Shown here in pieces: positions 1 through 11,984 of a stretch of DNA of 64,000 nt (positions are counted from its first letter, which is position 1; every line of letters begins with the position of its first letter). The stretch is from Pestalotiopsis fici W106-1 (lineage: Eukaryota > Ascomycota > Sordariomycetes > Amphisphaeriales > Sporocadaceae). The DNA lies in NCBI RefSeq assembly GCF_000516985.1, contig NW_006917106.1:323234-387233 (forward strand), written 5' to 3'. A program made the position numbers and the translations under genes. The notes below the pieces were generated by a model. The model saw only the letters and a program-made list of their open reading frames with translations. It was not told the origin of the DNA and searched no databases.

Positions 1-632
1 ACGATCAGCTCTGCTTGGTAGACCGATCCTGCCACTCGCTGCCGCAGCCTTTTTCCCTTCCCGAAATTCTACGGCCCTCTTGACGCCGGCCCATCCTAAT
101 AACCCCAGCGTGCCTACAATGAAAGCCCAGACGATAATCATATCCTTGCGCGAGTCTCGCTGAAAGCACATGGTGACCACGTCCTTCTCCTCTGCGTTCT
201 TGCAGATGGGCAAATTGTAAGCTAGACAGAAGGCGCGGGTACACTGTGCGCATGAGCTTGAAGCCGCTCGTTTCGAAATAGACGGCGGTGGTTCGGCGGT
301 GAAGGGATTCAGCGAGCGGAAGAGAGATTGTGTATTGGTGGAAGGGTCAGCGGGAGAAGAAGACGCCGAATCCTTGGGGCCAAGGCGCACGATTGTGCTA
401 TTTGTGAAGCAGGTGCATTTGCAAAAGGTCGGAGCCGCTATCAACACTTGTCAGCGCCATCGCGTTCTGTAGATGGACCAGCCAGACTGTCGTTAGGTCA
501 TCCCGATGATTGGATGGATCTGAAGAGAGCGTGATTGATGTAGAGACTGCGCGGTGGACGATACATACATTCCGCGGCGGCCAGCGCCACTAAGGCGCCG
601 AGAAGCAGGAGGAGGACTCGGAAACGCATCAT
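1..632 (-). CDS. Conserved fungal Cys-rich single-pass membrane protein (3' end beyond window)
   Basis: Two exons are visible: 632 (or 629)..569 and 437..1, with a GTATGT...CTAAC...TAG intron between them and matching phase (T|CG). The frame is open to the window edge, so the stop lies outside. The product starts with a signal peptide (MRFRVLLLLLGALVALAAAE). A short Cys cluster (FCKCTCF, N-glycosylation site NST) follows, then a Ser/Pro linker. A second Cys block (CAQCTRAFCLAYNLPICK ... VVTMCFQRDSRKD) precedes one transmembrane helix (MIIVWAFIVGTLGLLGWAGV) and a basic tail. This suggests a type I secretory-pathway membrane protein. I recognise the layout as one recurring in filamentous fungi but know no function for it. 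Two adjacent in-frame ATGs (632, 629) leave the start ambiguous by one residue. Confidence 0.8.
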
Positions 633-1083
633 GGTGGTGGCATTGGAGGTCAAAGAAACATGTGGCGGCGACAGACTGCCTCTCAGATCAGAGTAGACAA
701 GCTGGTGTGCATCGTCGAGGGAAATCAAGAGAGATCTCACTACTGTCAAAAAGTGGTAGACAGCATACAGACCTTCCAAAGGCTGGTGGAATGCCTCGAT
801 GAGTCCCTCCTGTCTGGTGGTTCAATCAATGGATGCAAAGGTAGTGTGGGTACATTACGTTTCCAAGTATCCTTTGTACATCTGCGTAACTTGCATAGAA
901 TAAATTGTGGCTCAACTCAATGCTGTACATGTGCCCCAAGCCACCGCGACTCAAATTGTGGGGCTCGTTGGTGTGATCCTGGCAGAAAAGTTCACCTCTC
1001 TTTGAACCTGGGAAGCTCTAGACCGACGCCCTCGATTGTTGCAGCACGGAAATCGACATTCTGCGCACAATTCCTGACAGAAA
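633..1083. other. Intergenic, shared promoter of a divergent gene pair
   Basis: This 450-bp stretch lies between the start of the leftward membrane-protein gene and the start of the rightward mL50 gene. It must hold both promoters. Open frames running through it lack coding character, and I see no clear TATA box. Confidence 0.5.
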
Positions 1084-2335
1084 ATGAGGAGGATAGCGAG
1101 GTTAGGTCAGCCTTCAGCTTGGCAATGCTCAGCATCGAGGCAGCTCATTGCACCTCTTTCGACGCAATGCGCCGCAGCTGGAGCAGCACCCCTTTCCACA
1201 GCTCAAGTCGCGACGAGGACAACATCCGCCTGTTCTATGCGCCTTTACTCGCAAAAGACCTCACTGCCTCAGTCCTTGTCAGATGAACCGACGCCCTCAT
1301 CGACAAAGAATCTTGGACGAGATGAGCTATCCCAGAGTGAACTGGAATCTCTAGCAGAAACCGCTGCAGAGGAGTACCGCACACTGGAGGGTACCTTCCG
1401 ACCGCCGCCAGCCCGCCGCACAGCAGTTTCAGCCGATCAAGTCAAAGATCCTTCATATAATCCTGCTGTGTCGGCTGCAGGCCTGTCCACAGTCGGGGGC
1501 TTGGAAAACTGGTGGGACCGTCGCGAGAACTGGGACAAGAGCGGGGATTTCGCTGGTTTCAAGGCCAAGAAGAAGATCCAAGATCCCCGAGTCTTGGAGA
1601 CTGCCGTACGCAGGGCAGTTGTAGAGACGATCGTCCTCAAGAGGGCTGGGCGTGAGGGCGAAATGACGGCGATATGGCCAATTGGTGCCGCGGAGGAATT
1701 GGCGAGAGCGCTGGCTCTCGATGTCCAATGCAACTCGAGTGGCGAAGCCACGCTTGTCGGAGATCATGGTGCCGTGGCCGAGGATCTCTCCTGGGAGGTG
1801 CAAGAGACGAGAGATTCGGAGAGGCCCGCAAGCAGTGGCATCCCCATGTGCTCAGTCGAAGAGGCAACGGCATATCTTAAATCTTGGGACCCTACGTGGA
1901 CACACTTTCCTCTCGCCGATCCCAATGTCAAGTTTGCGGTTAGTCAACCAGCCCGTCATGCGTCGTGATATATTTTGCTGACAAGATAATTTTGCCCTGT
2001 CCTTTTAGATCACGAAGCGTATCTTTCAATTGACCGGCCAGCTTATTCCCGACCACAAACTCGCCGCCATTAGCAATGTATCCTCTTTGCTTGCCACCTT
2101 CAGGAAACCACCGAAGCCCAAGACCTTGACCGAAGACATTCAAAAGCATGGCCAACAGCTGGTGCGCCTATCAAATGTCGCATTCTCCCCCAAGCAAGTA
2201 ACACGTGGTGACAAGGCCAAAGCAATTGGTCAATACAAGCTTATTGAGGAGGAATTCAGGAAGAGAGATCTTCACCATGGACACCTGTCCGTTCCCGCAA
2301 CACGGGAGAAGTATTGGTTCAAAGGCGAGGCTTGA
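1084..2335 (+). CDS. Mitochondrial large ribosomal subunit protein mL50 (MRPL13-type)
   Basis: Exons 1084..1938 and 2009..2335 flank a 70-nt intron (GTTAGT...TTTTAG), giving 393 aa. The N terminus (MRRIARLGQPSAWQ...) is Arg/Ser-rich without acids, as in a mitochondrial presequence. The middle contains GGLENWWDRRENWDKSGDF and KAKKKIQDPRVLE, followed by a basic segment (VETIVLKRAG). The C-terminal domain begins near residue 278 (DPNVKFAITKRIFQLTG) and ends FRKRDLHHGHLSVPATREKYW. Together these match the Ribosomal_L50 family as found in fungi. The protein acts in the mitoribosomal large subunit in the matrix. Assignment rests on recognition of the family pattern, not on an alignment. Confidence 0.85.
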
Positions 2336-2809
2336 GGTGCAGGCGCGAGTCGCCCGTGAAGCTGGTGCAAAACTATCTCACCCACGAGCTTATGTAAAAT
2401 CAAAAGACCTGTATGTACTATAGGGCACGTTACGAATTGACCAGATCACGTGCCTACGATAATGGCCCCTTTGATATGTATTCATCATGTTAGGCTTTCT
2501 CGTATAAATTACGTCGTGCTATGATTCATGTGCTTGGTCGGGTATGAATATGCGTGCAAAGTTTCAAGTCTGCAACTGAGAAATGCGGTTTGATCAGCTC
2601 AATTGACGTAGAGCACAATTAGAACTCTTGAAGCGGAGCTGTATACGGTGTCGAGACTGGAGGTGGATCATGGCTCGTTTCAACTTCTGCCGGAGGGACG
2701 CCTCCGCCTAGGTACTAATAGACGCATTCTCTCCCCTACTTGCGCCAATTTTACCCCTTCAATATACCAACATACAAAATTTGCTATCATCTTGTTGCAC
2801 TTGGCGAAA
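2336..2809. other. Intergenic, nothing recognised
   Basis: This region holds the 3' flank of the mL50 gene and the promoter of the hydrolase gene. An open frame upstream of the hydrolase ATG begins at a non-ATG codon and is not counted as coding. Confidence 0.4.
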
Positions 2810-3787
2810 ATGGAGTACGCACACATTACGGCCAGCGATGGCTGCAAGCTCGCTTTTCAAACCTCCCTACCCCTCAGCCCAATCCCCACGGGAGACGCAC
2901 GATACAAGAGGCTCATTCTCCTGATACATGGGTTTTCAGGCTCATCGGCCTATTTTCAGCGCAACGTTCAGAGTTTGTCGGCTGTCGCGTGGGTCGTGGC
3001 CGTAGACCTGAGGGGTCATGGTGCATCCGGTCGCGCTCAAGGAGGGTATCATGTGGCGCGGTTAGCTGCAGATCTAAGGGAGGTTATCTTCCATTTGCGT
3101 TCGTCTGCTGCCTCTCGTATCTCTGGCGGGGACATCAGCATCCTACCTGTTGGCTGCTCCATTGGCGCCGCCATCCTTTGGACATATTCTGAGCTCTTTG
3201 GCGATGCCGGCATTGCTGGCTACGTTTTTGTTGACCAGGCACCTCTGCAGGACCGCTCATCGTTCGATTCATGGGACCAGTCCAAGGCACACCGTGGTTG
3301 TTTTGATGAGGCGTCCATGCTGGCCGCCCAAGATGCCTGGATCTCAGAGCCAGAGAATGCGTTCAGAGGTCTGGTGAATGATTGTCTGGGATATCGCTTC
3401 GCTCCGGTCGCTGGGGAAGACATCAGTGAGGAGCGCTCAAAGGCAGACGAGGAGTTCTTCATGGGCGAGTCTCGAAGATGCGATACGACGTGGCTGGCTC
3501 GTTTGTTGGCAGACCACACGAGGTATGACCACCGAGAAGCATGCGAATCGATTGATGTCCCCGTCTTGGTTTTGGCGGGGAAAAGGACTGGCTGCTTTCC
3601 TCTAGACGGAATGAGGGAGACGATTCGAAGAGTAGAGAAAGGCAGGAAAGAAAGAGGTGTTGCGGAAGGCATTGCCAAGTGGTCAGAGTATGAAAGTGGG
3701 CATTGGTTGTTCTGGGAGGACCCGGACCGCTTCAATGCGGAAATTTCTGACTTTGTGGCAGAATGTGATAATTTTTCCCGAGCATAA
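2810..3787 (+). CDS. Alpha/beta-hydrolase fold protein
   Basis: Single exon, 325 aa. The ATG at 2810 is preferred because the frame upstream has no ATG and the protein then starts directly with the first strand (MEYAHITASDGCKLAFQ). Fold hallmarks appear in order: LILLIHGFSGSS (oxyanion region, residues about 35-46), VAVDLRGHGAS (about 63-73), nucleophile elbow PVGCSIGA with Ser117, IDVPVLVLAGKRTG before the acid position, and SGHWLFWEDPDRF carrying the catalytic His near the end. No signal peptide is visible, so it is probably cytosolic. Substrate is unknown; the family covers esterases, lipases, epoxide hydrolases and haloperoxidase-like enzymes. Confidence 0.85.
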   Translation: MEYAHITASDGCKLAFQTSLPLSPIPTGDARYKRLILLIHGFSGSSAYFQRNVQSLSAVAWVVAVDLRGHGASGRAQGGYHVARLAADLREVIFHLRSSAASRISGGDISILPVGCSIGAAILWTYSELFGDAGIAGYVFVDQAPLQDRSSFDSWDQSKAHRGCFDEASMLAAQDAWISEPENAFRGLVNDCLGYRFAPVAGEDISEERSKADEEFFMGESRRCDTTWLARLLADHTRYDHREACESIDVPVLVLAGKRTGCFPLDGMRETIRRVEKGRKERGVAEGIAKWSEYESGHWLFWEDPDRFNAEISDFVAECDNFSRA

Positions 3788-4151
3788 CGTCGTCACATTG
3801 AAAGTTTGGATAAAACTTGCTGTCTTTTGCCATTGGATCACGCATATCTGCCATAGTGCTCTGTACTTGTAGATGGGACGGAAATCCCACCACGATGCAC
3901 GCAATATTTACTGATGGAATCGGAAAAATCCATTGTACCGTACGAACTCAGTCAGGCAGTATGTTCTCGACGACTCGAAAATGTATTTACGTCTATAACG
4001 CCCTGAACACACTCAAAGTTTCGAGTACCGGAAATCATAAGTACTTGATGGACTACTAGCTATGACTGCTAGAAATATCTCCGGCTACGTACCGCCTATG
4101 GACCAGATCTTGGCACCGCCCATCCACATAGTTGATGTAGGATTGTGTAAA
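3788..4151. other. Convergent intergenic region
   Basis: This 364-bp A+T-leaning stretch lies between the stops of the rightward hydrolase gene and the leftward MFS gene, so it should hold both polyadenylation regions. Nothing else is recognised. Confidence 0.5.
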
Positions 4152-5999
4152 TCATTGTTGCAAATCCGTTCCCGCGACAATGGGTGGAGATTTTGTGCTG
4201 TGTGTGTTTTGATGCTGATGTGTGTCTTCTGATATGTGTTCTCTGTCAGTAGCTGGCTGCGAGATGTCGTCATCGTGATAGGTCATTCCAATCTTCCCTG
4301 CCTGGCGATCTCGTCTCTCGAGAAACGTGATTAGACCGATAAACGGAATCACGAGCGAGCCAGTTACCAAGCTCGCTATATAACCCCTCTCATAATTTGG
4401 CGCATCAGTAACGGGATAAAATATAAGAGGCCACCAAGTAACAAATGCAAAATCGAATGAGTTCATGAAGCCTGTTGTGATAGCTCGGAGTTGAATATCA
4501 TGCGCCGTGACATCCGCCATCCTGATTGTTCATGGACCACGTTAGCCGCCTTGTGCAACGATAGCTTCTGGGCCAGGAGGTGTCTTCAAAAGGATAGTGA
4601 ACAGCAAGTTTGATGACATACCAAGAGTACCACAATGCTTGAGGAGCATAGGTGGTTCCAAGAAGGTAATATGCGAAGAAATGAGCGGCATCTTGTGCTG
4701 GGTCTGCCACAAGGATGGCGCTGCCAATAATAAAGGTCACACCGATTGCGATTGAAGGCTGCCACCGTGAATTGATCTTATCAGAAATGACAGAATAGAC
4801 GATAGTGCCTACGATAGCAGTGGCATATATAGCCGTAGGATAAGTGTTCTGCTGGATGACGGTATAGCCGCGAGAGGCCATCCACAGTGGCATTACATTA
4901 TTCCCCAGGCTCTGGACACACAGGCTATAGACTGCAAAGTCAAATGTCAGCAGAATCAAGTTGATTGGACTGCATGTGAACTCACGCATGAAAATAAATG
5001 GAAGCAACCAGAATTGCCAGCTCAGAAGAACACGGCGAAACACTGTCAGGTCCCATTGCTGTCTTTTGAATTGCCCGAGACGAGTGACGGCAATTTCTTT
5101 CTCTTCTGGAGACAGATACCAAGCGCTTCTATGAGAAGGGAGGTCTGGAATGATGAACCAGCCTGCAGGACGAATTAGCTTGGAGATGGCATGTAACTGG
5201 CCTGATAAGAGTATATACCCAAGGCTGCGACTGGTATTGTCATTAGAGAAACGATGATAAAGACCCAGCGCCAGGCAGGAAGCCCATTTTTACCGTCGAG
5301 TGACTCAATGAGACCAGCCTGAATCCACCCGCCTGCAATGGAACCCAAATGACCGAAGCAGCAAAAGACAGCTGCTCTTGTGCTCAGTTCTGATCGCTTG
5401 TACCATGAGCCATAGATGAAATGAGCACCAACGCTGCGTAATGTCAACTTCCCGGTGTCTCTCAGTGACCATCGTTCTTACTCACTAGGCAATAGCCGAA
5501 AAAGCCCCCTCAAACCCATTCAAGATGAAAAGCTGGTAGACGTGTTGCATAGCAAACGTGACCATTGTCAAGACGCTCCAGCCAACGTTTGCAAAAACAA
5601 AGACATACTTTGGTCGTGCCAGGGTGAGAAGCGAAGTTGAGGGAATCTGGAAGATAGCATAAAAGACGAGATAAATTGTGCTCATATAATTGAAATCTGC
5701 AAAGTCAGATGCTGAGAAGCGACAGGCTGATTTGAAAGCCGATACTGACCTTTTCCTTGAAAGTTCAAATCCTCCTTCATACCACTAATGTATGCATGGC
5801 TATAACTGGCACGATTCACGCCAAAGAGAAACCAGATCAGGGAGAAATACGGCAGAATAGTGCTGTCAAGTTTGATAACCAGGGCTCTCTCCACGGAGGA
5901 AGGACCCCAGAGAACTGTCTTTATTTTGGAGATTGGCGACATGAATGCAGCGAAGAAGCTTTTCGGTCGCTCTTCGAGTCGCTCGTATGGAGAAGGCAT
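4152..5999 (-). CDS. MFS transporter, Dal5/allantoate-pantothenate permease type
   Basis: Six exons (5999..5750, 5696..5486, 5433..5219, 5162..4986, 4931..4622, 4521..4152) join in phase to 510 aa. Each intron is 53-100 nt with GT...AG ends. The spliced protein shows the anion:cation symporter pattern: a cytosolic N terminus, first helix ILPYFSLIWFLFGVNRASYS followed by AYISGMKEDLNF, then NYMSTIYLVFYAIFQIP. The long central loop holds WYLSPEEKEIAVTRLG. Late helices include PFIFMLYSLCVQSLGNNVMPLW, ISDKINSRW, and a C-terminal half with DIQLRAITTGFMNSFDFAFVTWWPLIFYP. About 12 helices are expected in the plasma membrane. The family imports organic anions such as allantoate, pantothenate or nicotinate; the substrate here is not determinable. 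The charged tail ends in His/Gln/Thr-rich sequence. Confidence 0.92.
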
Positions 6000-8900
6000 G
6001 TTGAATGTTCATTTGCTGCCCAGCGCAGTGTTTATGTTCAGATAAGAAGAGGTGGGAGAGTTGATGTCGAGATAGTGGAGCCTCACTTGCGGCATCTACG
6101 GTGAACTCTATTGGGCCACGCCCAAGTCGGAGTCTAGGTATCGGGTAAGCACACGACATGGCGTGCAGGTTTGGCCGGGGTGAGTGTAGCAACAGTCTGA
6201 TCCGGCTTACAACTTGAAAGGGGAGAAAATAAAAAATACCAGCAATCCCTTTCTTGGTACTGGACAATTGAACTTCACATGCTTTTGATGTTTTGATGGA
6301 GCTATAATGCAACCTATGTCTCTGTTCGCTGGACAGATTCGGCTTATGGAGACTGGCGCAGCACTGAGCGGGAGCATTTCGGAATATATGTACTTAGCCA
6401 GGCTATTGACCATAACACGGACTGTTGCAAAAAGTCATACAAAAAAAAAAAAAAGAACTGTCATCATGGCTCAGCAAGGCTGTTTGCATTTTCAAATGTT
6501 TCGTTCTCGATGCTTCGGTGATGCCTTCTGCTAGTATAGAGCGCATATTTGCACTAGGTTGGCGATAAGTATCATGTTGATCGTGTTGATCAAGTTTCAA
6601 GAACACCAACCAGCCAGGCCCACGAACGCGAAAGCATGGCCCAATGTTTTGGTGCGTGAGCCTTGGCGGCAAATCACGAGCGCATCTGTCAGCCATGCGA
6701 GCGAGCAGATACCGGTTAAGATTTGTTTTTATCCCAAGGTTGAAAAGTGGTAGATCTGAGGCCAAAGCTCGATTCGGAGGTGGCTTTGATATATATGTCG
6801 GCGAGACTGCCCAGCCTGCATACCACCAGGTGGTTTTTAATACTTGATGCTTCGTCCATGTTTGGTCATAAGCAACTACTGCAATCCAGCCTGATGCTCA
6901 AGTAGCCGGCAACAGAAGATATGAGAGGCGAGGACATTGCTGCGCGCAGAAACCGGGGCAACACTGACAGACTCCATACTTGGTGCGAATTATACCTGAC
7001 TGTCGAGTTCGGGTCTCCTATTAGTTTGAAAATCTGGGTCGATGTGTCAAGTATTGATCTATCAATATTGTGCCCAGCGCGCGGATTATTCGTTCCCAAG
7101 TTCCTTGCATTACTCATCGGCGAATAACAGGTCGGCAGTAACACAGAAATTTTGATTATTTCCGCGCATCCGTACCGGTCTGCCGCGACGCCGCGTAGGT
7201 GTTACGCCAGTGGCCGGTGCACAAGTAGCTCGTATTATAGGACTAAGTAGACGATGGATTGGCGGTACGTTGCGCACTAAAGAATGCAAGTTGCCGAGGC
7301 TCAAATACTCGACTAACCTTAGACAACTTGGATACTGTAACGTTTCACTAGCAAATAGATGGTTCTACAACTTGAGCCTTTCTTTTATCGTGCTCCCATT
7401 ATTCGTATCTTGCCAGGCGCCGCGGCAGCGGTGAGATAGCGATACCTTTTCGCCACTGGCATCATCGCACACCAAAATTTAAACTGCTCGATGCTTCATA
7501 TTTGAGACGACTTTTCAGCCGACACGAGTCGGGTGCTTTGGTTCTATCAACTGTTTCTTTACACTGATACAAGCTTTACAGTAGATCTGTATAAGCATGA
7601 TTGGATAGCTTGGCAAAGGGTGCTCACTGATGGTTTTGCTACGGGAGTGCATGGTTTCGGGTGAGCTTAAATAGAAAACGATGGTGTGTGTTGTGTTCAA
7701 GGCGACTTTACACAGTAGATGGGGATTTATCTGGGTGCCCAGCTGCCCCAGGACAGCGTCTCGCTGGTCTGCGATGGGGCCGTAGTTAAAGTTTGGGGCT
7801 CCTCCTGGTCTCCGTACTTAGGTGCCTGCAAAGCCAGAGCCCCGGTTGTTACCGTCGGTAGCTACCGAGGAGAAATCCCTTGGGTATCCGCAATCAATGG
7901 CGTGCTCGAGTCTCATCTCATCTAGAATTTAACGATGAGGTAAAAGTTTTGTCGTGTGGAGCGTTAGCATACGACAACACAGTTTGAGCAATAAGTTATG
8001 CTATCCTAGATGGCCACAACATGGCAGAACGAAAAGGAAGCTGGCTCCCTTCATGGACACCGCCGTCCAAGCGTTTGGTATCGAAACCAGCCACCTAGAT
8101 GAGATCACTAAAATCTAGCATCCCCCCCTCCCCCCGATTAAGGACAGCCAATAATTCCTGTGAGGAAGCCACGAAAAGAAAGACAAAATGCTTAAACTCT
8201 TGTTTCCCAGGACTTTTCATCAGTGCTGCCTCTACTAAAATAGCATGCTATCGAACATCGGGAGCTTTCAAAACTCATGATTCGCCTGTAGCAAACGGAC
8301 CGATTCGATCGACTACTGTGTAGTAGTGAAAAGCTCGCGCCCCTTTCTGCTGCCCACTGTCTGTGTGCCATCCGTTGATCCCATCGCCTGGGGTAGTTTG
8401 GTAAGTGGAATGAATGTACATGCTAATGGGCCAATGTGTGTACGTACTGTAGTGTCTTTAGCAGTCGTAAGTGCCGGATGTCTATGCCTATAGTGGCTAT
8501 GTATCCGACAACTGACGGCGATCTGCAGCGAATGTTGAACTGAATCAAACAAAGTGCTAACAAATTGCTACCAGTGTAAACGAACGACAAGTAAGGCGGT
8601 AAACCAGCTTTAACGAGAAGGCATAGCTTGCATAATACTTGACGTCTTTCAGCTTCAACAGTGGATTGACCTGGATGGGCGAGTCGTCTCAGAGACGCCA
8701 TCTCGTAAGTTACAGTTTAACTTTGATACGATCGAGTTGACACAAAGTATTCTGTACCAGTGTCCCAAGACAAGCAAAACCCCAGAATAACGAGCCTTTC
8801 AGGGCACACTTCCATACTAGTGTAGGATCATGATGGCAGTTATGGTAGGTTGCAGAGCACGAATATGATCCGATTGGCAACCGCATGGTCACTTGCTTTG

Positions 8901-9497
8901 TTTGGCTGCACCCCAGAATTTGCCTACTCAAGGATCCTCGATCTGCACCGACCTCCCTACTCAGGCATGTCACAAGTATGGCTCGACCATAGTCTCGGGC
9001 GCTAATAAACTTTTCCTGGTGGCATCAGGCCAACGTTGCGGCGCCGTTCAAGCTTTACGGATGCGCGGGTGTCAGATGATCCCTGCTGGATCTGCCAGCT
9101 ATTTACTGTGTTTCTACCGTGTCCTTCTTATTGGCACTGCTGTGCGCATATGCGGGCGTACGTAGTAGGTGCTACACAACAACCGAAATTTGCACGACTC
9201 GTCATGCGCTGACTTTGTGGACTACTTACCAGGTAGCCGCTCTTCGAATCCACGAATGGAGAAATGGTTATGGATCATGCAAAAGCTGCCCCAGCTAACA
9301 AAACGAGTTACCGCATCTGTAATCCAGGTCCAGGGTCTCTCTCGATCGCCGCCCATACCTAGCCAGACGTATAATCCACTGCACTTACATCGTAGTCCGC
9401 ATAATAAAACTGTCTTTCGACCCATACTACCTCGGCGTGGTCCTTCCACCTTTTTTCCCTTACAACCTTTTGGCTAATGTGTCACTGATTTGTCAAG
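6000..9497. other. 3.5-kb gene-free region
   Basis: This region separates two divergently oriented transporter genes, the MFS gene leftward and the POT gene rightward, so it contains both promoters. Only short unrelated open frames occur, none with convincing domain content or splice structure. A 13-A run lies near 6441. No tRNA, repeat or mobile element was recognised. Confidence 0.45.
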
Positions 9498-11984
9498 ATG
9501 GGTAAGTCATTCACCATGAATTCGTCAAGTTGAAAAAGCAAAAAAAAAAAAAAAAAAAAAAAAAAACCTACGGAGAGTCCAGGCTAACATGAAAGGCAGC
9601 AATCCACAATGACACCTCGAGCAATGAGTTCCCAGACCAGGAGAAAGCTGGCGGTGAAGACCATACTCCCTATTTAGCTGCCAACATAGAGGAGGATTAT
9701 GAAGGAAAACCTACGGCGGAGGAACTCCGGACACTGCGCCGTGTCCCTACGAACATTCCGATCATCGCCTACCTCATCTGTATTGTCGAGTTCTCAGAGC
9801 GGGCCTCATACTATGGCGTCCAGCCACTAATAAGTAATTTTGTTAACCGCCCTATGCCTACTGGAGGCAATGGCTGGGTAAGTGATGTGTTCCTAGGTGC
9901 TTGCCTTGCATACCTGTGTGGTATCTTAGATATAGTACTTTACGATTACTTGGCTCTTAAGGGTACTATTTTTGGTATGATGGAAACTCGCTCTGACTTT
10001 TTCACAGGGTGCACCTCCAGCTGGTACTCAACAAACAGCTGGTGCCTTGGGCATGGGTACTCAAGTTGCGAATGCTATCGGACAGTCTTTCAGCGTCATT
10101 GCTTAGTAAGTATTGCCGTTGTGATTCAAACTGGCTCTCATGACAATGAAGCCGAGGCGGAGAACGGGGAGAATAGACAACATCGCTCGCCTCGCTACAA
10201 GCAATGCTTTCCTTTCTAGTCTGGTAATGACTAACTTGCTGCGACACAGTGCTTCACCACTCATCTTTGGCTACATTGCGGACGTCAAGACGGGCCGGTT
10301 CAAGATGATTTCATGGGGCGTTCTCGTCTTTGGCATTGCCCATGTACTCATGTGTGCTGCTGGCGCTCCCGATCTTTTGGCCAATGGAAATGCCAAGATT
10401 CCTTACTTCATCTCTATCTATATCTTGGCAATTGGTGCTGGTAAGTCAAACCTTCATTTCCTGTACAGAGAGAACGGTTGATCAAGATGCTGAAAACCGC
10501 CATAGCCATGTTCAAGCCCTGTGTTTCGCCCTTGCTACTGGATCAAATGACAATAACCGTCCCTAAAGTCATCACCACGAAGAAGGGCGAGCGTGTGATC
10601 CAAGACCCAGAGTCTGGTACCGAGAGAGTTATGTTGTGGTTCTACCTGGTGATTAACATTGGTGGATTCATGAACGTAGCCACGGCCTACATTGAAAAAT
10701 ATGTAGGGTGGTGGCTAGCATTTCTCGTGCCCCTATTCCTTTACCTACCATTGCCTTTCCTCCTCATGTTTCTCAAGAAGCGATTAATCCTTCACCCACC
10801 GGCTGGTAGTGACCTTGGCAAGATTATCAGGATCATTGGTATCTGCGTAAAGGGGGCGGGCATCAAGGGATTCGGCCGCAAGGGTTTCTGGGAATCTGCG
10901 AAACCATCAGTGATCCGTGCAAAGGGCCTGAACGTTCAAACTGATTGGAACGACGAGTTCGTGGAAGATGTCCGCCGTACATTCCAGGCCACTGGAATCT
11001 TTTGCTTTTTCCCAATTCAATACCTCAACGACAATGGCATTGGATCGGCCGCCAGTTTCTTATCCACCATGCTGACAACCAATGGTGTGCCGTAAGTCCA
11101 ACCATCACTATTCATCCCAAAGTTCCCTCTTGAATTCTACCCGCTGAAACAAAAAAGCTAACCTTACAATAGTAATGATGTGATCAGCAACTTTAACACG
11201 CTTAGCATTATCTGCGTTGCCCCGATCTTGAACTATGGCCTGTATCCCTTTCTACGCAAGGCTGGCATTCATTACGGTCCCATTGCCCGTATTACCACAG
11301 GATTGGCATTGTCTTCGATTGGTGGTGCTGCATATACCGTTCTCAACTATTATGCATACAAGCTGTCACCCTGTGGCGAATATGGTTCCAGCGACTGTAC
11401 CATTGGCGACGGCGTGGCTCCGATCAGTATATGGTAGGTCGTTTTCTTTCTTTCTTCCTTTAATTTTTGTTTTTGGGGTTGTTTCGGTTGCAAATCGTCT
11501 GCTTATCAGTAATGTTCATTGTAATGGGTATTCAAACTAATAACTGGCATACAGGTGGATGGCAATTCCATTCGCGATAGGTGGTATCTCGGAGCTGTTT
11601 GTCAACGTTCCAGCCTATGGTATTGCCTACTCTCGGGCTCCTGTGAACATGAGGGGTCTGGTCTCCGCCATAAACCTCTTCACGACCGCTGTGGCATACA
11701 TCATTGGACTGGCCTGCTCTGCTGTCATCACCGACCCTTACCTGACATGGGACTTTGGCGGCCCCGCCATCGTTGGTGGTGTCTTGACGATTATTTTCTA
11801 CTTCATGTTCAAGCATATCGACGCCGAGGAGTTCCAACTTAGCCAAAAGAACGACAACACAGACTATCATCTAGAGATGGAGGGTACTGTCAATGTGGTT
11901 GGGGAAAATGAACTGAACAAGACGACAAACCACACGGCACCTATCAACAACAATGAGGAAATGCTCATCTCAGCCAAGCAGTAG
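9498..11984 (+). CDS. POT/PTR2-family proton-coupled peptide transporter
   Basis: Seven coding exons (9498..9501, 9600..9877, 10008..10105, 10250..10440, 10506..11091, 11173..11433, 11555..11984) join in phase to 615 aa. The first coding exon is only ATGG, followed by GTAAGT and an intron with a long poly-A run. Family hallmarks are RRVPTNIPIIAYLICIVEFSERASYYGVQP (first helix with the E-F-S-E-R-A-S-Y-Y-G signature), GMGTQVANAIGQSFSVIAY, SPLIFGYIADVKTGRFK, AMFKPCVSPLLLDQM, ERVMLWFYLVINIGGF and VNVPAYGIAYSRAP. It should be a 12-helix plasma-membrane carrier taking up di/tripeptides or related nitrogenous solutes with protons. The C-terminal tail is acidic and Asn-rich. Substrate is inferred from family only. 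Confidence 0.93.
9540..9566 (+). repeat. Poly-A tract inside the first POT intron
   Basis: An uninterrupted run of about 27 A lies roughly 40 bp downstream of the start codon, within the first intron (9502..9599). Its length is prone to slippage or assembly error, which cannot affect the spliced frame. Confidence 0.9.

Noticed and set aside
660..1286. 208-codon open frame overlapping the start of the mL50 gene
   Set aside because: It has no recognisable domain and overlaps the well-supported mL50 exon in another frame.
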